Assembly: GCA_038200305.1 (NCBI GenBank)
Contig: JBBPYD010000210.1
Span: forward strand, 1 to 9,810
DNA: 9,810 nucleotides
Direction of reading: 5' to 3'
DNA from: JANXXV01 sp038200305
Lineage (GTDB): Bacteria > Acidobacteriota > Terriglobia > Bryobacterales > Bryobacteraceae
The position numbers were made by a program, and so were the translations under genes. The stretch's first letter is position 1. Every line of letters begins with the position of its first letter. The notes under the pieces were generated by a model. That model saw only the letters and a list, made by a program, of their open reading frames with translations. It did no database searches and was not told the DNA's origin. Positions 1 through 5,721 of the stretch are shown here, piece after piece.

Positions 1-232
1 CAATGTGGCAGTCGGTCGGTTTGAACATTACCCACGTAGATCATCTGTCGATCTCGAATTTAGACGCCGGGACTCGCCTTTCCAGTTATGACGGGATGGT
101 TCTTTCGGGGCCTCTCTGTTTGTCGGTCGACGGTTCTGGCTTGACGGGTTAAGAATACTTAAGCCAACTTCTCAAATGTACATTTAAACGAGTACACCCT
201 GCGCACCTTAGCGTGTCCTAAATATTTGAGAA
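1..232. other. Intergenic DNA with dyads; possible 3' end of a gene
   Basis: No gene can be assigned with confidence. One plus-strand frame is open from the window edge to a TAA at 150-152 and encodes about 49 residues with ordinary composition. It could be the C-terminus of a gene that starts outside the window, but I do not recognise it. From 146 on the DNA is AT-rich and full of dyads: TTAAG-AATA-CTTAA at 149-162, a 12-bp palindrome at 174-185, and a 9-bp inverted repeat (169-177 with 224-232) whose right arm touches the stop codon of the nuclease gene. These may serve as a terminator for the minus-strand nuclease gene, but there is no clear T-run. Confidence 0.35.
174..185. repeat. 12-bp perfect palindrome downstream of mrr
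   Basis: AAATGTACATTT reads the same on both strands. It overlaps the left arm of a 9-bp inverted repeat, TTCTCAAAT (169-177) with ATTTGAGAA (224-232), separated by 46 bases. The right arm ends one base before the stop codon of the minus-strand mrr gene. It could be a weak terminator structure or an element end. No function can be shown from sequence alone. Confidence 0.5.
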
Positions 233-1054
233 CTACGCCTCGTCAACCGTATAGACTTCGACTGTTTTTGTTGAAACGCCTATTCCCAACTCCTTCAGTT
301 TTTCAGCAAAATCGTCGCCGTCGAGCATGTCAATAGGGGGAGCGCCATCTCGCGTTGCTTCTTTTACTGCGGCGGGGGTGAATGTTCCTGTTGTGATAAA
401 AAGGCCCTTGTCGGCGCGGCCCATCATCGCGCCGCGAAAATCTCTTATTTCGCCTGCGCTGACAGACCCCTTATAGCGTTTGCATTGGAAGAGTACATGG
501 AAGCTCATCAGTCCATGAATGCGGGCTATCCCACGTCCATCGATTCCGCCGTCACCACTGCGGCCTGTAACCTCAACCTGTGTAAAACCTGATTCCCTCA
601 ACACACGTTGAACAAGCCTCTCGAACGCTGCTGGATTCAAATTTTGCGTCAGGACGACATGTAATTTCCGCTTCCATTCCGGCTCTTCTGAAATCTCGGC
701 GATAGGAGCATCTTCGCCAGTAGTCACGCTGTTGGTCTTACTCCCTTTTTCTTTTTTATCGAGAGCACGCACGAACTGAACAACTTTTTGAGGGTCTAAC
801 TTGTCTGCATCTTTGGCCTTCTGGTTTAGCGACCATATGCCGCGAGCCGAGTTTTCTAATAGGCCGTACTTCTTCAGGTAAGTACGCGCCCATGCAAGGC
901 GATATGCAACCTCTGTTTGGTTGCTTTTATCAGGCTCGTGCAATGGTGCGAGCACATCATCCGGGAACTGTTCCAACTCGACAACTTTGTCGTAGATTTC
1001 TTGAATCGAACCAGACCCCCCAAGCACCTGCAACGCTCGCGTTAGAGGCTTCAT
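233..1054 (-). CDS. mrr: Mrr-type restriction endonuclease
   Basis: This 273-aa protein has the two-part layout of Mrr, a nuclease that cuts modified (methylated) foreign DNA. Residues 1-85 form a winged-helix Mrr_N-like domain that would read DNA. A charged linker (about 95-128) leads to a PD-(D/E)xK catalytic domain at about 135-255. The visible active-site series is E145 in the opening helix (FERLVQ), D172 in GDGGIDG (167-173), and Q190-x-K192 in FQCKRYKG, followed by the FRGAMMGRADKGLFITTG block. All key residues are present, so the enzyme is probably active. The length is slightly below the roughly 300 aa of E. coli Mrr. No modification methylase or hsd gene is beside it, which fits a stand-alone type IV enzyme. 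Base composition looks more AT-rich than the genes from 2142 on, and the gene lies beside a resolvase relic, which suggests horizontal arrival. The ATG at 1054 gives a complete Mrr_N domain; its ribosome site is weak. Confidence 0.9.
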   Translation of the reverse strand: MKPLTRALQVLGGSGSIQEIYDKVVELEQFPDDVLAPLHEPDKSNQTEVAYRLAWARTYLKKYGLLENSARGIWSLNQKAKDADKLDPQKVVQFVRALDKKEKGSKTNSVTTGEDAPIAEISEEPEWKRKLHVVLTQNLNPAAFERLVQRVLRESGFTQVEVTGRSGDGGIDGRGIARIHGLMSFHVLFQCKRYKGSVSAGEIRDFRGAMMGRADKGLFITTGTFTPAAVKEATRDGAPPIDMLDGDDFAEKLKELGIGVSTKTVEVYTVDEA

Positions 1055-1097
1055 AAGCTGATCGAAGGTCGTTAATTAGTTGGCATGTCCTAGCGCG

Positions 1098-1136
1098 CTT
1101 TACTGTTTAATTTCATGAAATCATCAAACAGTAAGC
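1098..1136. repeat. Hairpin-forming inverted repeat upstream of mrr
   Basis: TTACTGTTT (1100-1108) and AAACAGTAA (1126-1134) are perfect inverted 9-mers. One bulged base extends the stem by a GC pair on the outer side. The 17-base interval contains a second, perfect 12-bp palindrome, ATTTCATGAAAT (1110-1121). The structure lies about 45 bp upstream of the mrr start and at the broken 3' end of the resolvase relic. It could be an operator or terminator between the two, or a junction where the resolvase gene was cut off. Confidence 0.6.
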
Positions 1137-1430
1137 ATCAATAGCCGTGCGCGGCCGTAGAGCCGGCCAACGTATCCCCGGAAACCGGCCTTCCTTCCCA
1201 TGACAGCCGCTGCGCAGAGTGTTGAGAAGACCGCGCCCTCGAGCGAATAAGCGGCGTCACCACCAGCAAGTTGCCTCATCCGGCGTATTCAGAAGCCGGT
1301 AGACCTGCGCCCGGTCGGTCTTGGCTCCGCTTGCCGCTTCCTCGAAGATTTTTGCGGCTCCGGTGTCGGTCAGCGCCGCGACACTCTGCCCTTCTGTAGA
1401 TACCGGTGCATAGCCGTAATCATCGCCCAT
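1127..1430 (-). pseudogene. Decayed serine resolvase/invertase (recombinase family)
   Basis: Reading on the minus strand from the ATG at 1430, the first 48 residues match the N-terminus of Tn3/Hin-type serine recombinases: YGYAPVSTEGQS (normally YGYARVSTDGQS), then GAAKIFEEAASGAKTDRAQVYRLL. The frame then stops at 1257-1259. Homology resumes in other frames. LLVVT reads at about 1256-1270, LLNTL near 1220, MGRKAGFR near 1180-1205, GDT followed by STAAHG near 1145-1170, and RLLMLTV down to about 1127. Several indels and a short internal deletion after SVAAL are therefore needed. The arginine two residues before the catalytic serine is proline, and the arginine of the usual VVTRLDR block also reads as proline. 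The C-terminal half of the catalytic domain, the long helix and the DNA-binding domain are gone. It cannot encode an active recombinase, but it marks a former mobile element beside mrr. Confidence 0.85.
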
Positions 1431-1494
1431 TATGCACACAAATTATGCACAAAAAAGTCACAATCGAATGAGAGGGTTAGGTTTCTGTGCATAA
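1430..1494. repeat. Three copies of TTATGCACA (two direct, one inverted)
   Basis: TTATGCACA occurs at 1430-1438 and again at 1443-1451, and its reverse complement TGTGCATAA occurs at 1486-1494. All three are perfect 9-mers within 65 bp. They sit at the start codon of the resolvase relic and just upstream of it. Resolvase genes of this type are often preceded by a res site made of short inverted arms beginning TGTC. These repeats resemble such arms only loosely, so a degenerate res site or autoregulatory operator is an inference. Confidence 0.4.
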
Positions 1495-1524
1495 ATCTTG
1501 AGTTTTCCACAAGTCTGCTTTGGG

Positions 1525-1688
1525 TCACGCGCTGCCCTCCGCTTCCATCTCGCCTGGCGCGAGGCTGAAGAACTCGTCTGCATCAAACCCGATTCGTTTC
1601 GCAGTCGCCCTTCAACGAGGGAAATAGTCTCCTCGTCCGAAATTTCGAGATCCTGAATTTCCTTGATGCTTTGGGGGAGCTTGCTCAT
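1525..1688 (-). pseudogene. Small acidic protein gene, probably frameshifted
   Basis: The start at 1688 is well supported: GGAG lies six bases before the ATG, and the upstream gene ends 19 bp away, so the two form a pair. As written, the uninterrupted frame runs to 1458 and gives 76 residues, but after VEG (about residue 27) it turns into an Arg/Ser/Lys-rich sequence without protein character. The neighbouring frame, entered at the GGG run (plus-strand CCC, 1608-1610), continues as an acidic, natural-looking sequence containing KRIGFDADEFFSLAPGEMEAEG, and stops at 1525-1527. Adding one G there gives a single protein of about 54 residues. It is therefore either a genuine one-base deletion, a sequencing error in a G-run, or less likely programmed frameshifting. 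I do not recognise the protein. If the frame is read as written, the gene is 1458-1688. Confidence 0.5.
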
Positions 1689-1707
1689 CTCTTTCTCCGG
1701 AGGCCTA

Positions 1708-1983
1708 CTAGCGTGGCCATACTTTTACAACACCTAATGCCGCTGCGATAAGAGCGAGAATGACGGCGAGAGCCTTTATCAGCCATTCCCATTCGGTCCA
1801 CCACGGTTTCATGGCAGCCAACCCGGTTGCAATTCGAGACGGCTTTGGAAATTTCGCCGGGGTATCGACCCACCCCTTACGAGCAAGTCCCTTGCATTGT
1901 TCCGCCGATTGAAAAATTTTCCCTTTTGGGGCATGCTTCGCGTGATAGAGCCACGTTGGATATTTTTGATGCTCGTAAGCCAT
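1708..1983 (-). CDS. Small protein with C-terminal membrane anchor
   Basis: This 91-aa protein of unknown function starts with the block YEHQKYPTWLYH (residues 3-14). It continues with a pattern of the type SAEQ-GW-DTPAKFP (26-46), which I associate with small proteins seen in phage-like and accessory regions. A tryptophan-rich stretch (61-67) is followed by one hydrophobic segment of about 20 residues (68-88), which would anchor the protein in the membrane with a very short tail. I chose the ATG at 1983 because the YEHxxYP block follows at once. A GTG five codons upstream (1998) is possible, and neither has a strong ribosome site. It is the first gene of a two-gene unit with the frameshifted small gene downstream (19-bp gap). 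Confidence 0.6.
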   Translation of the reverse strand: MAYEHQKYPTWLYHAKHAPKGKIFQSAEQCKGLARKGWVDTPAKFPKPSRIATGLAAMKPWWTEWEWLIKALAVILALIAAALGVVKVWPR

Positions 1984-1998
1984 GTTTCCAGCCGTCAC

Positions 1999-2141
1999 AG
2001 TACTGAAATGTGGGTTTGGATTATCTTACCATTGTATGTTTTCCCAAGCGCCGCCCGGGCAGCCAGTTTTGGCATGTAAGGTTTCGTCTCATAGCCGCCA
2101 CCGCCTCATCGTGTTAGCATCGAAAATACGGTCACTGCAAT
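1999..2141. other. Divergent intergenic region
   Basis: This stretch separates the minus-strand small membrane protein from the plus-strand permease and must hold promoters for both. It marks the border between the AT-richer island and the more GC-rich housekeeping-type genes. I see no well-spaced -35/-10 pair. A TTGGAT at 2016-2021 and TATGTT at 2035-2040 are only 13 bp apart, too close for a standard sigma-70 promoter. No RNA gene or clear terminator is present. Confidence 0.4.
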
Positions 2142-2951
2142 ATGGCGCGGATTCCCGGCAAACATTTCCTACGCAACCTGATTCAAGGCCGTACGCTCCT
2201 GTTCCAACTGGTGCGCCGCGATTTTCAACAGCGCTTCGTAGGCTCCGCCGCCGGCTGGCTTTGGGGCATTGTCAATCCACTGGTACAACTGGCCATTTAC
2301 ACCTTCGTGTTTCAGTACTGCATGAAACAAAAACCGCCCGCCGGGGAAGTCACTGACAACTACACTGTATTTCTCTTCACGGGCTTTCTCCCCTGGCTGC
2401 TCTTCCAAGAGACCGTGCTGCGCAGTTCATCGTGTCTGATTGAACACTCCAATCTGATCACGAAAACGGTGTTCCCATCCGAGATCGTGCCCGTCTCCAT
2501 CTTCCTGTCTTCGTTGATGAGTCACCTGCTGGCGTTGTTGCTGGCCATCGCAGTGATCGGCATCTGGGTGGGGCACATCAGTGTCATGGCCCTGCTCTTA
2601 CCTTTCTACATGGTGATGCTTGGCTTTTTGGCGATTGGCGTCGGGTGGGTGGTCTCCAGTTTGCAAGTATACCTTCGGGATACGGTGCAGGTGGTCGCGG
2701 TGGTCATGCAGCTCTGGTTTTGGATCACGCCGATTTTCATTAGTGAGGAAATGGTTCCAGCGCCGTTTCGTTTTCTGGTGCAACTAAATCCGCTCGCATA
2801 CGTCGTTCGTGCTTACCGGGAACGTCTGTTGTCCATGCGTCCTCCCAGCTTCACTGAATTCGCCGTGCTTTGCGCCTATGCGGTGACCGCTTTCGTGCTG
2901 GGCGGCCTTTTCTTCCGCCACCTGAAGCGCGGCTTCGCAGATGTCTTATAG
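2142..2951 (+). CDS. ABC-2 family polysaccharide-export permease
   Basis: This 269-aa inner-membrane protein has the form of Wzm/TagG/KpsM permeases, which move lipid-linked polysaccharides or teichoic-type polymers out of the cytoplasm using a separate ATPase. The N-terminal signature RRDFQQRFVGSAAGWLWGIV (25-44) is the interface helix plus the start of the first membrane segment. About six hydrophobic segments follow (roughly 40-60, 74-92, 115-143, 148-175, 183-201, 238-257). The second family signature, LNPLAYVVRAYRERLL (215-230), lies between the last two segments. Length is typical for the family and the protein looks complete. The partner ATPase (Wzt/TagH type) is not adjacent, and no glycosyltransferase is in the window, so the permease is an orphan here. 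The ribosome site before 2142 is weak. The sulfatase gene follows after 20 bp and is probably co-transcribed. Confidence 0.88.
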   Translation: MARIPGKHFLRNLIQGRTLLFQLVRRDFQQRFVGSAAGWLWGIVNPLVQLAIYTFVFQYCMKQKPPAGEVTDNYTVFLFTGFLPWLLFQETVLRSSSCLIEHSNLITKTVFPSEIVPVSIFLSSLMSHLLALLLAIAVIGIWVGHISVMALLLPFYMVMLGFLAIGVGWVVSSLQVYLRDTVQVVAVVMQLWFWITPIFISEEMVPAPFRFLVQLNPLAYVVRAYRERLLSMRPPSFTEFAVLCAYAVTAFVLGGLFFRHLKRGFADVL

Positions 2952-2971
2952 AAAGAGAAAGGATTGTGCAA

Positions 2972-4342
2972 TTGAATCGTAGACAGTTTTTGATCGGCGC
3001 CTCCAGCGCCTCCGCATTTGCAGCTAAAAAGCCCGTAGAGCGGCCGAACATTCTATTCATCCTCGCCGACGATCTCGCCGCCTGGATGTTGGGATGCTAC
3101 GGCAACAAGGAAATCAAGACACCGAACATAGACACTCTGGCGCGCGGCGGAATGCGGTTCGCAAACCATTTCTGCTGCACGCCGATCTGTTCGCCCAGCC
3201 GCGCCACTCTATTCACCGGCCGCGTTCCCCAGCAGCATGGCATCCAGGATTTTCTAACGCCCAAGCCTATTGCAAATCCGCCGCAGGGCCAGGAATCCGC
3301 GCCCGCATCTTTTGCGCAGGAGATCATGATCTCCGACATTCTGGCGCAACAAGGGTACAACTGCGGCTACGTGGGCAAATGGCACATGGGGGACGACCTG
3401 CAACCCAAGCACGGTTTCGAGTACACCTACACGATGCCGGGTGGTTCCGGGCCTTATCGCGATCCCGAGATGAGTACTGATGGCAAGCTGGCGAAAGAGC
3501 AGGGTTACTCCACCGATCTGATGACCCAGCATGCGTGTTCTTTTCTAGACCGGCAGAAAGTGGACAAGCCTTTTTTTCTCACGGTCGGCTATCAAAACCC
3601 GCACACTCCCTATAACGGACATCCGCAAAAATATTACGACATGTACTCGAAGGCGATCTTCGACACCTTCGGTTGGGAACACGCCGCGCCCAACGCGCTT
3701 CGCGAGAAAGAGATGTTGACCGATATCGTCGGCAACATTCGCAAGTGTGCTGCGGCGGCCACCGCGCTGGACGATCAGCTCCCCGTGCTGCTGCAAAAGC
3801 TACAGGAGCGCGGATTCCGCGACAATACCCTCATCGTCTTCGCCGGTGACAACGGATACCTGCTCGGCCGCCATGGCCTGTGGAGCAAAGGGCTCGCTTC
3901 AGACCCCATCAATATGTATGACGAAGTGATGCGCGTGCCGATGATCTGGAACTGGCCGGGCAAGATTCCCACCGAAGCAGTTGCACCGGATATGGTCAGC
4001 TTCTACGATCTGCTGCCCAGCCTGTGTGAGGTGACCGGTGCGCCGTTGCCGGCTGGCCGCAACCTTTGCGGCAGAAGTTACGCGCCCATCGCATTGCGCC
4101 GGCCGCTGCCCAAAAAGCATCCCTGGAAAGACATGGTGTTTGGCCATTTCCGGAACACGGAGATGGCCAGGGACACGCGCTTCAAACTGGTGATCCGGAA
4201 CGAGGGCAAGGGGCCAAACGAGTTCTACGACCTGATCGCGGACCCACGGGAGACTTCGAACCAGTACGGCAACGCGCAATTTATCACCATCCGGGACGCG
4301 CTGAATCGCGAACTGTCCGGCTGGCGGCAGCGGACTTCTTAA
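2972..4342 (+). CDS. Tat-exported sulfatase
   Basis: This type I sulfatase hydrolyses sulfate esters, probably of a polysaccharide or glycan; the substrate cannot be read from the sequence. From the TTG at 2972 it is 456 aa, normal for the family. It begins NRRQFLIGASSASAFAA, a twin-arginine signal for export of a folded protein. ADD (32-34) supplies metal ligands. CSPSRATLFTG (73-83) is the sulfatase signature, with C73 the residue matured to formylglycine. GKWHMG (135-140, K136 and H138), NPHTPY (209-214, H211), GDNG (292-295) and K306 complete the active site. The tail FYDLIADPRETSNQYG is also typical. An upstream frame starting at 2870 overlaps the permease and would bury the signal peptide. 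TTG is preferred because AGGA at 2960-2963 lies eight bases before it and the twin-arginine motif begins at once. GTG at 2966 is the alternative. A formylglycine-generating enzyme must be encoded elsewhere. Confidence 0.93.
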   Translation: MNRRQFLIGASSASAFAAKKPVERPNILFILADDLAAWMLGCYGNKEIKTPNIDTLARGGMRFANHFCCTPICSPSRATLFTGRVPQQHGIQDFLTPKPIANPPQGQESAPASFAQEIMISDILAQQGYNCGYVGKWHMGDDLQPKHGFEYTYTMPGGSGPYRDPEMSTDGKLAKEQGYSTDLMTQHACSFLDRQKVDKPFFLTVGYQNPHTPYNGHPQKYYDMYSKAIFDTFGWEHAAPNALREKEMLTDIVGNIRKCAAAATALDDQLPVLLQKLQERGFRDNTLIVFAGDNGYLLGRHGLWSKGLASDPINMYDEVMRVPMIWNWPGKIPTEAVAPDMVSFYDLLPSLCEVTGAPLPAGRNLCGRSYAPIALRRPLPKKHPWKDMVFGHFRNTEMARDTRFKLVIRNEGKGPNEFYDLIADPRETSNQYGNAQFITIRDALNRELSGWRQRTS

Positions 4343-4353
4343 GATCGCGGTGG

Positions 4354-4512
4354 CTATACCCGGCGATCCATAATCAACAGCACCAGGATGACGATGACGA
4401 CGATCCCCAATCCCCCGCTCGGATAATAGCCCCAGTTTGCGCTATACGGCCAAGACGGGAGCACGGCCAGCAGGATAAAAATCAGAATAATCAGCAGCAG
4501 GGTTCGGCTCAT
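4354..4512 (-). CDS. DUF3309-like small membrane protein
   Basis: This 52-aa gene is easy to miss. It starts with MSRTLLLIILIFILLAVLP, continues with SWPYSANWGYYPSGG (20-34), and ends with a second hydrophobic run (GLGIVVIVILVLLIM) and DRRV. Two membrane segments joined by a WPYS-WGYxPSGG loop are the hallmark of the DUF3309 family of tiny inner-membrane proteins, whose function is unknown. AGG lies six bases before the ATG. The stop of the upstream FPASDPPS gene is only three bases away, so the two genes form one transcript and may be translationally coupled. The 3' end faces the sulfatase stop codon with 11 bp between and no visible terminator. Confidence 0.85.
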   Translation of the reverse strand: MSRTLLLIILIFILLAVLPSWPYSANWGYYPSGGLGIVVIVILVLLIMDRRV

Positions 4513-4515
4513 CGG

Positions 4516-4746
4516 TTACCTGCCCTCTGCAAAATGCATCGCGCTGGAGGGTGGATCGCTGGCTGGAAATGATCCACCCTCCAGCTCGTCTTGCAACGGA
4601 GCGTGTCTGTCCAACCGGCTCCACGGACCATGTTGATAGGTTTTGCGTCCCGCGTTTCGGAAATAACATGCGGCGCCAACGGCGACCGCCGAGGCGAAAA
4701 ACAGTACCTGCTGCTGCATTCGGTACAACGGGATAGGAACGATCAT
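4516..4746 (-). CDS. Small membrane protein with FPASDPPS motif
   Basis: This 76-aa protein has one hydrophobic segment near the N-terminus (about 11-29). A basic stretch follows (RNAGRK), then an acidic tail that leads into GGSFPASDPPSS (57-68). The motif E..-SFPASDPPS recurs in many otherwise unrelated small bacterial proteins of unknown function, which argues that this is a real gene. Start choice is firm: AAGGAGG ends five bases before the ATG at 4746, the best ribosome site in the window. The TAA at 4516-4518 is three bases before the DUF3309-like start. Two dyads just upstream suggest a regulated promoter. The motif codons lie within a perfect hairpin. Confidence 0.75.
   Translation of the reverse strand: MIVPIPLYRMQQQVLFFASAVAVGAACYFRNAGRKTYQHGPWSRLDRHAPLQDELEGGSFPASDPPSSAMHFAEGR
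4543..4585. repeat. Perfect 15-bp hairpin inside the FPASDPPS gene
   Basis: GCTGGAGGGTGGATC (4543-4557) is exactly inverted at 4571-4585, with a 13-base loop. The stem covers codons 54-68, including the conserved motif, and ends about 30 bp before the start of the downstream DUF3309-like gene. No T-run follows on either strand, so a standard terminator is unlikely. It could stabilise the mRNA, slow ribosomes or set the ratio of the two proteins. Confidence 0.8.
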
Positions 4747-4766
4747 TACACCCTCCTTGGAAAGCG

Positions 4767-4802
4767 ATACCGGTATAGCAGTTAATCTACCAAATGATTA
4801 AC
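4767..4802. promoter_or_regulatory. Two dyads upstream of the FPASDPPS gene
   Basis: ATACCGGTAT (4767-4776) is a perfect 10-bp palindrome. Beside it, GTTAATC (4781-4787) and GATTAAC (4796-4802) form a perfect 7-bp inverted repeat around 8 bases. Both lie 20-56 bp upstream of the ATG at 4746, where promoter and operator are expected on the minus strand. Spacing and symmetry suit a dimeric regulator, but no known site is recognised. Confidence 0.4.
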
Positions 4803-4938
4803 ACGAGGTTCGTCGGTTTGTCTTGATCGAATGCCTTGTTACAGTTACAACAGCGTCGGCCAAGCTGCGCGAAGTTACCGTGATCGAAAGCCGCCACTCC
4901 CTGCGAGTAGTTTCTACATCACGTGGTCAAAGAAGCTT
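4803..4938. other. Intergenic DNA between HU and FPASDPPS genes
   Basis: This region lies downstream of the HU gene and upstream of the next minus-strand gene. It contains a tandem GTTACA repeat at 4838-4849 and a short GCTTTTAAGC dyad overlapping the HU stop codon (4935-4944). No convincing terminator, RNA gene or open reading frame was found. Confidence 0.35.
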
Positions 4939-5235
4939 TTAAGCAGTAGCAGGCGCAGCCGGCTGCGCCAATCGCGCCGACAATTCCTTTCCTGGCTTAA
5001 ACCCAGCGTCCCGCTTCGCGGCGATAGAAATGGTTTCCCCAGTCCGTGGATTCCGGCCTTGACGCGCCTTCTTGTCTTTCACCACGAAGCTGCCAAATCC
5101 GCGTAGATCCACACGCTCATTGGACCCCAAGGTCTCGGCGATCGCGTCGAATACCGATTCGACTACCGACTCAACTTCCGCCTTTCCTCGTCCCGTCTTC
5201 GTAGATACCGTATCGATCAGTTGCTGTTTGGTCAT
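4939..5235 (-). CDS. HU-family DNA-binding protein
   Basis: This 98-aa histone-like protein bends and compacts DNA as a dimer. The family layout is complete: an N-terminal helical dimer domain (MTKQQLIDTVSTKTG, then AEVESVVESVFDAIAETL), the core GFGSFVVKDK (46-55), and the flexible arm with ARQGRNPRTGE (57-67), whose RNP tip inserts into the minor groove. FKPGKEL (79-85) follows, then a short Ala/Pro tail (SARLAQPAAPATA). It is closer to HU than IHF because it lacks IHF-specific extensions, but the subtype is not certain. The start follows the gene for a secreted protein by 57 bp, with no strong ribosome site, so it may have its own promoter in that gap or be read with the upstream operon. 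Confidence 0.93.
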   Translation of the reverse strand: MTKQQLIDTVSTKTGRGKAEVESVVESVFDAIAETLGSNERVDLRGFGSFVVKDKKARQGRNPRTGETISIAAKRDAGFKPGKELSARLAQPAAPATA

Positions 5236-5292
5236 TTAGACAGTGTAAATGAATACGCCGGCTCGTGCAGCCTCTTCTCGCACCTGAAAAAT

Positions 5293-5712
5293 CTATAGCA
5301 GCCGTTTCAATCGAAAGGTCTGCGGCGCGTTGGTCTTAAACGTAACCGCTCCGCCATTCCCGGCAATGGTGGCGCCCTCGCGTTCCCTGGTCAGTTCCAC
5401 CTCACCGTCTTTCATACTCCCAGTGAAGCGGAGCTTGGTGTCGTTGATCTGGTTCCCACTCTGTTCCGGCGCGATCACCAAAAACGTAATCCGATCCCCA
5501 GCTATCTTTCCCTCGGTAATCGGGCTGCTTTGATAATCGCCGTATAGCTTGCCCTCAAGCGCGGTTCCTTTCTGTGTGAACTGGAAAGCAACGTCCTGGA
5601 AGTCGCCCTTATTACCCGGTATCCGTCCCACCCAGATACCAGCCACGTCAGCCCCAAGCAATGTCCAACCGCAGAGCAGGCCGCCAATCGTCAAACGACA
5701 AAGTCTTTGCAT
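5293..5712 (-). CDS. Small secreted protein of unknown function
   Basis: This 139-aa protein has a signal peptide (about 1-21, MQRLCRLTIGGLLCGWTLLGA) followed by DVAGIWVGRIPG. The mature part has alternating short polar and hydrophobic stretches with many glycines, such as GKLYGDYQSSPITEGKIAGDRITF, NQINDTKLRFTGSMKDGEVELTRE and QTFRLKRLL. This pattern predicts an all-beta, lipocalin-like or small barrel fold. I associate similar secreted proteins with Solibacter-type Acidobacteriota, where they often sit near DUF1552/DUF1592 genes. The reaction or ligand is unknown. It starts 9 bp after the stop of the DUF1552 gene and is almost surely in the same operon. Confidence 0.75.
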   Translation of the reverse strand: MQRLCRLTIGGLLCGWTLLGADVAGIWVGRIPGNKGDFQDVAFQFTQKGTALEGKLYGDYQSSPITEGKIAGDRITFLVIAPEQSGNQINDTKLRFTGSMKDGEVELTREREGATIAGNGGAVTFKTNAPQTFRLKRLL

Positions 5713-5721
5713 AATGCAATC

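Noticed and set aside
1685..1873. 62-residue minus-strand frame overlapping the small membrane protein
   Set aside because: It overlaps a better gene in another frame, has no ribosome site and is rich in Arg, Ser and Cys as shadows often are.
2870..2971. Upstream extension of the sulfatase frame into the permease gene
   Set aside because: It would place 34 arginine-rich residues before the twin-arginine signal and overlap the permease by 82 bp. The TTG at 2972 has a better-spaced ribosome site and puts the signal at the N-terminus.
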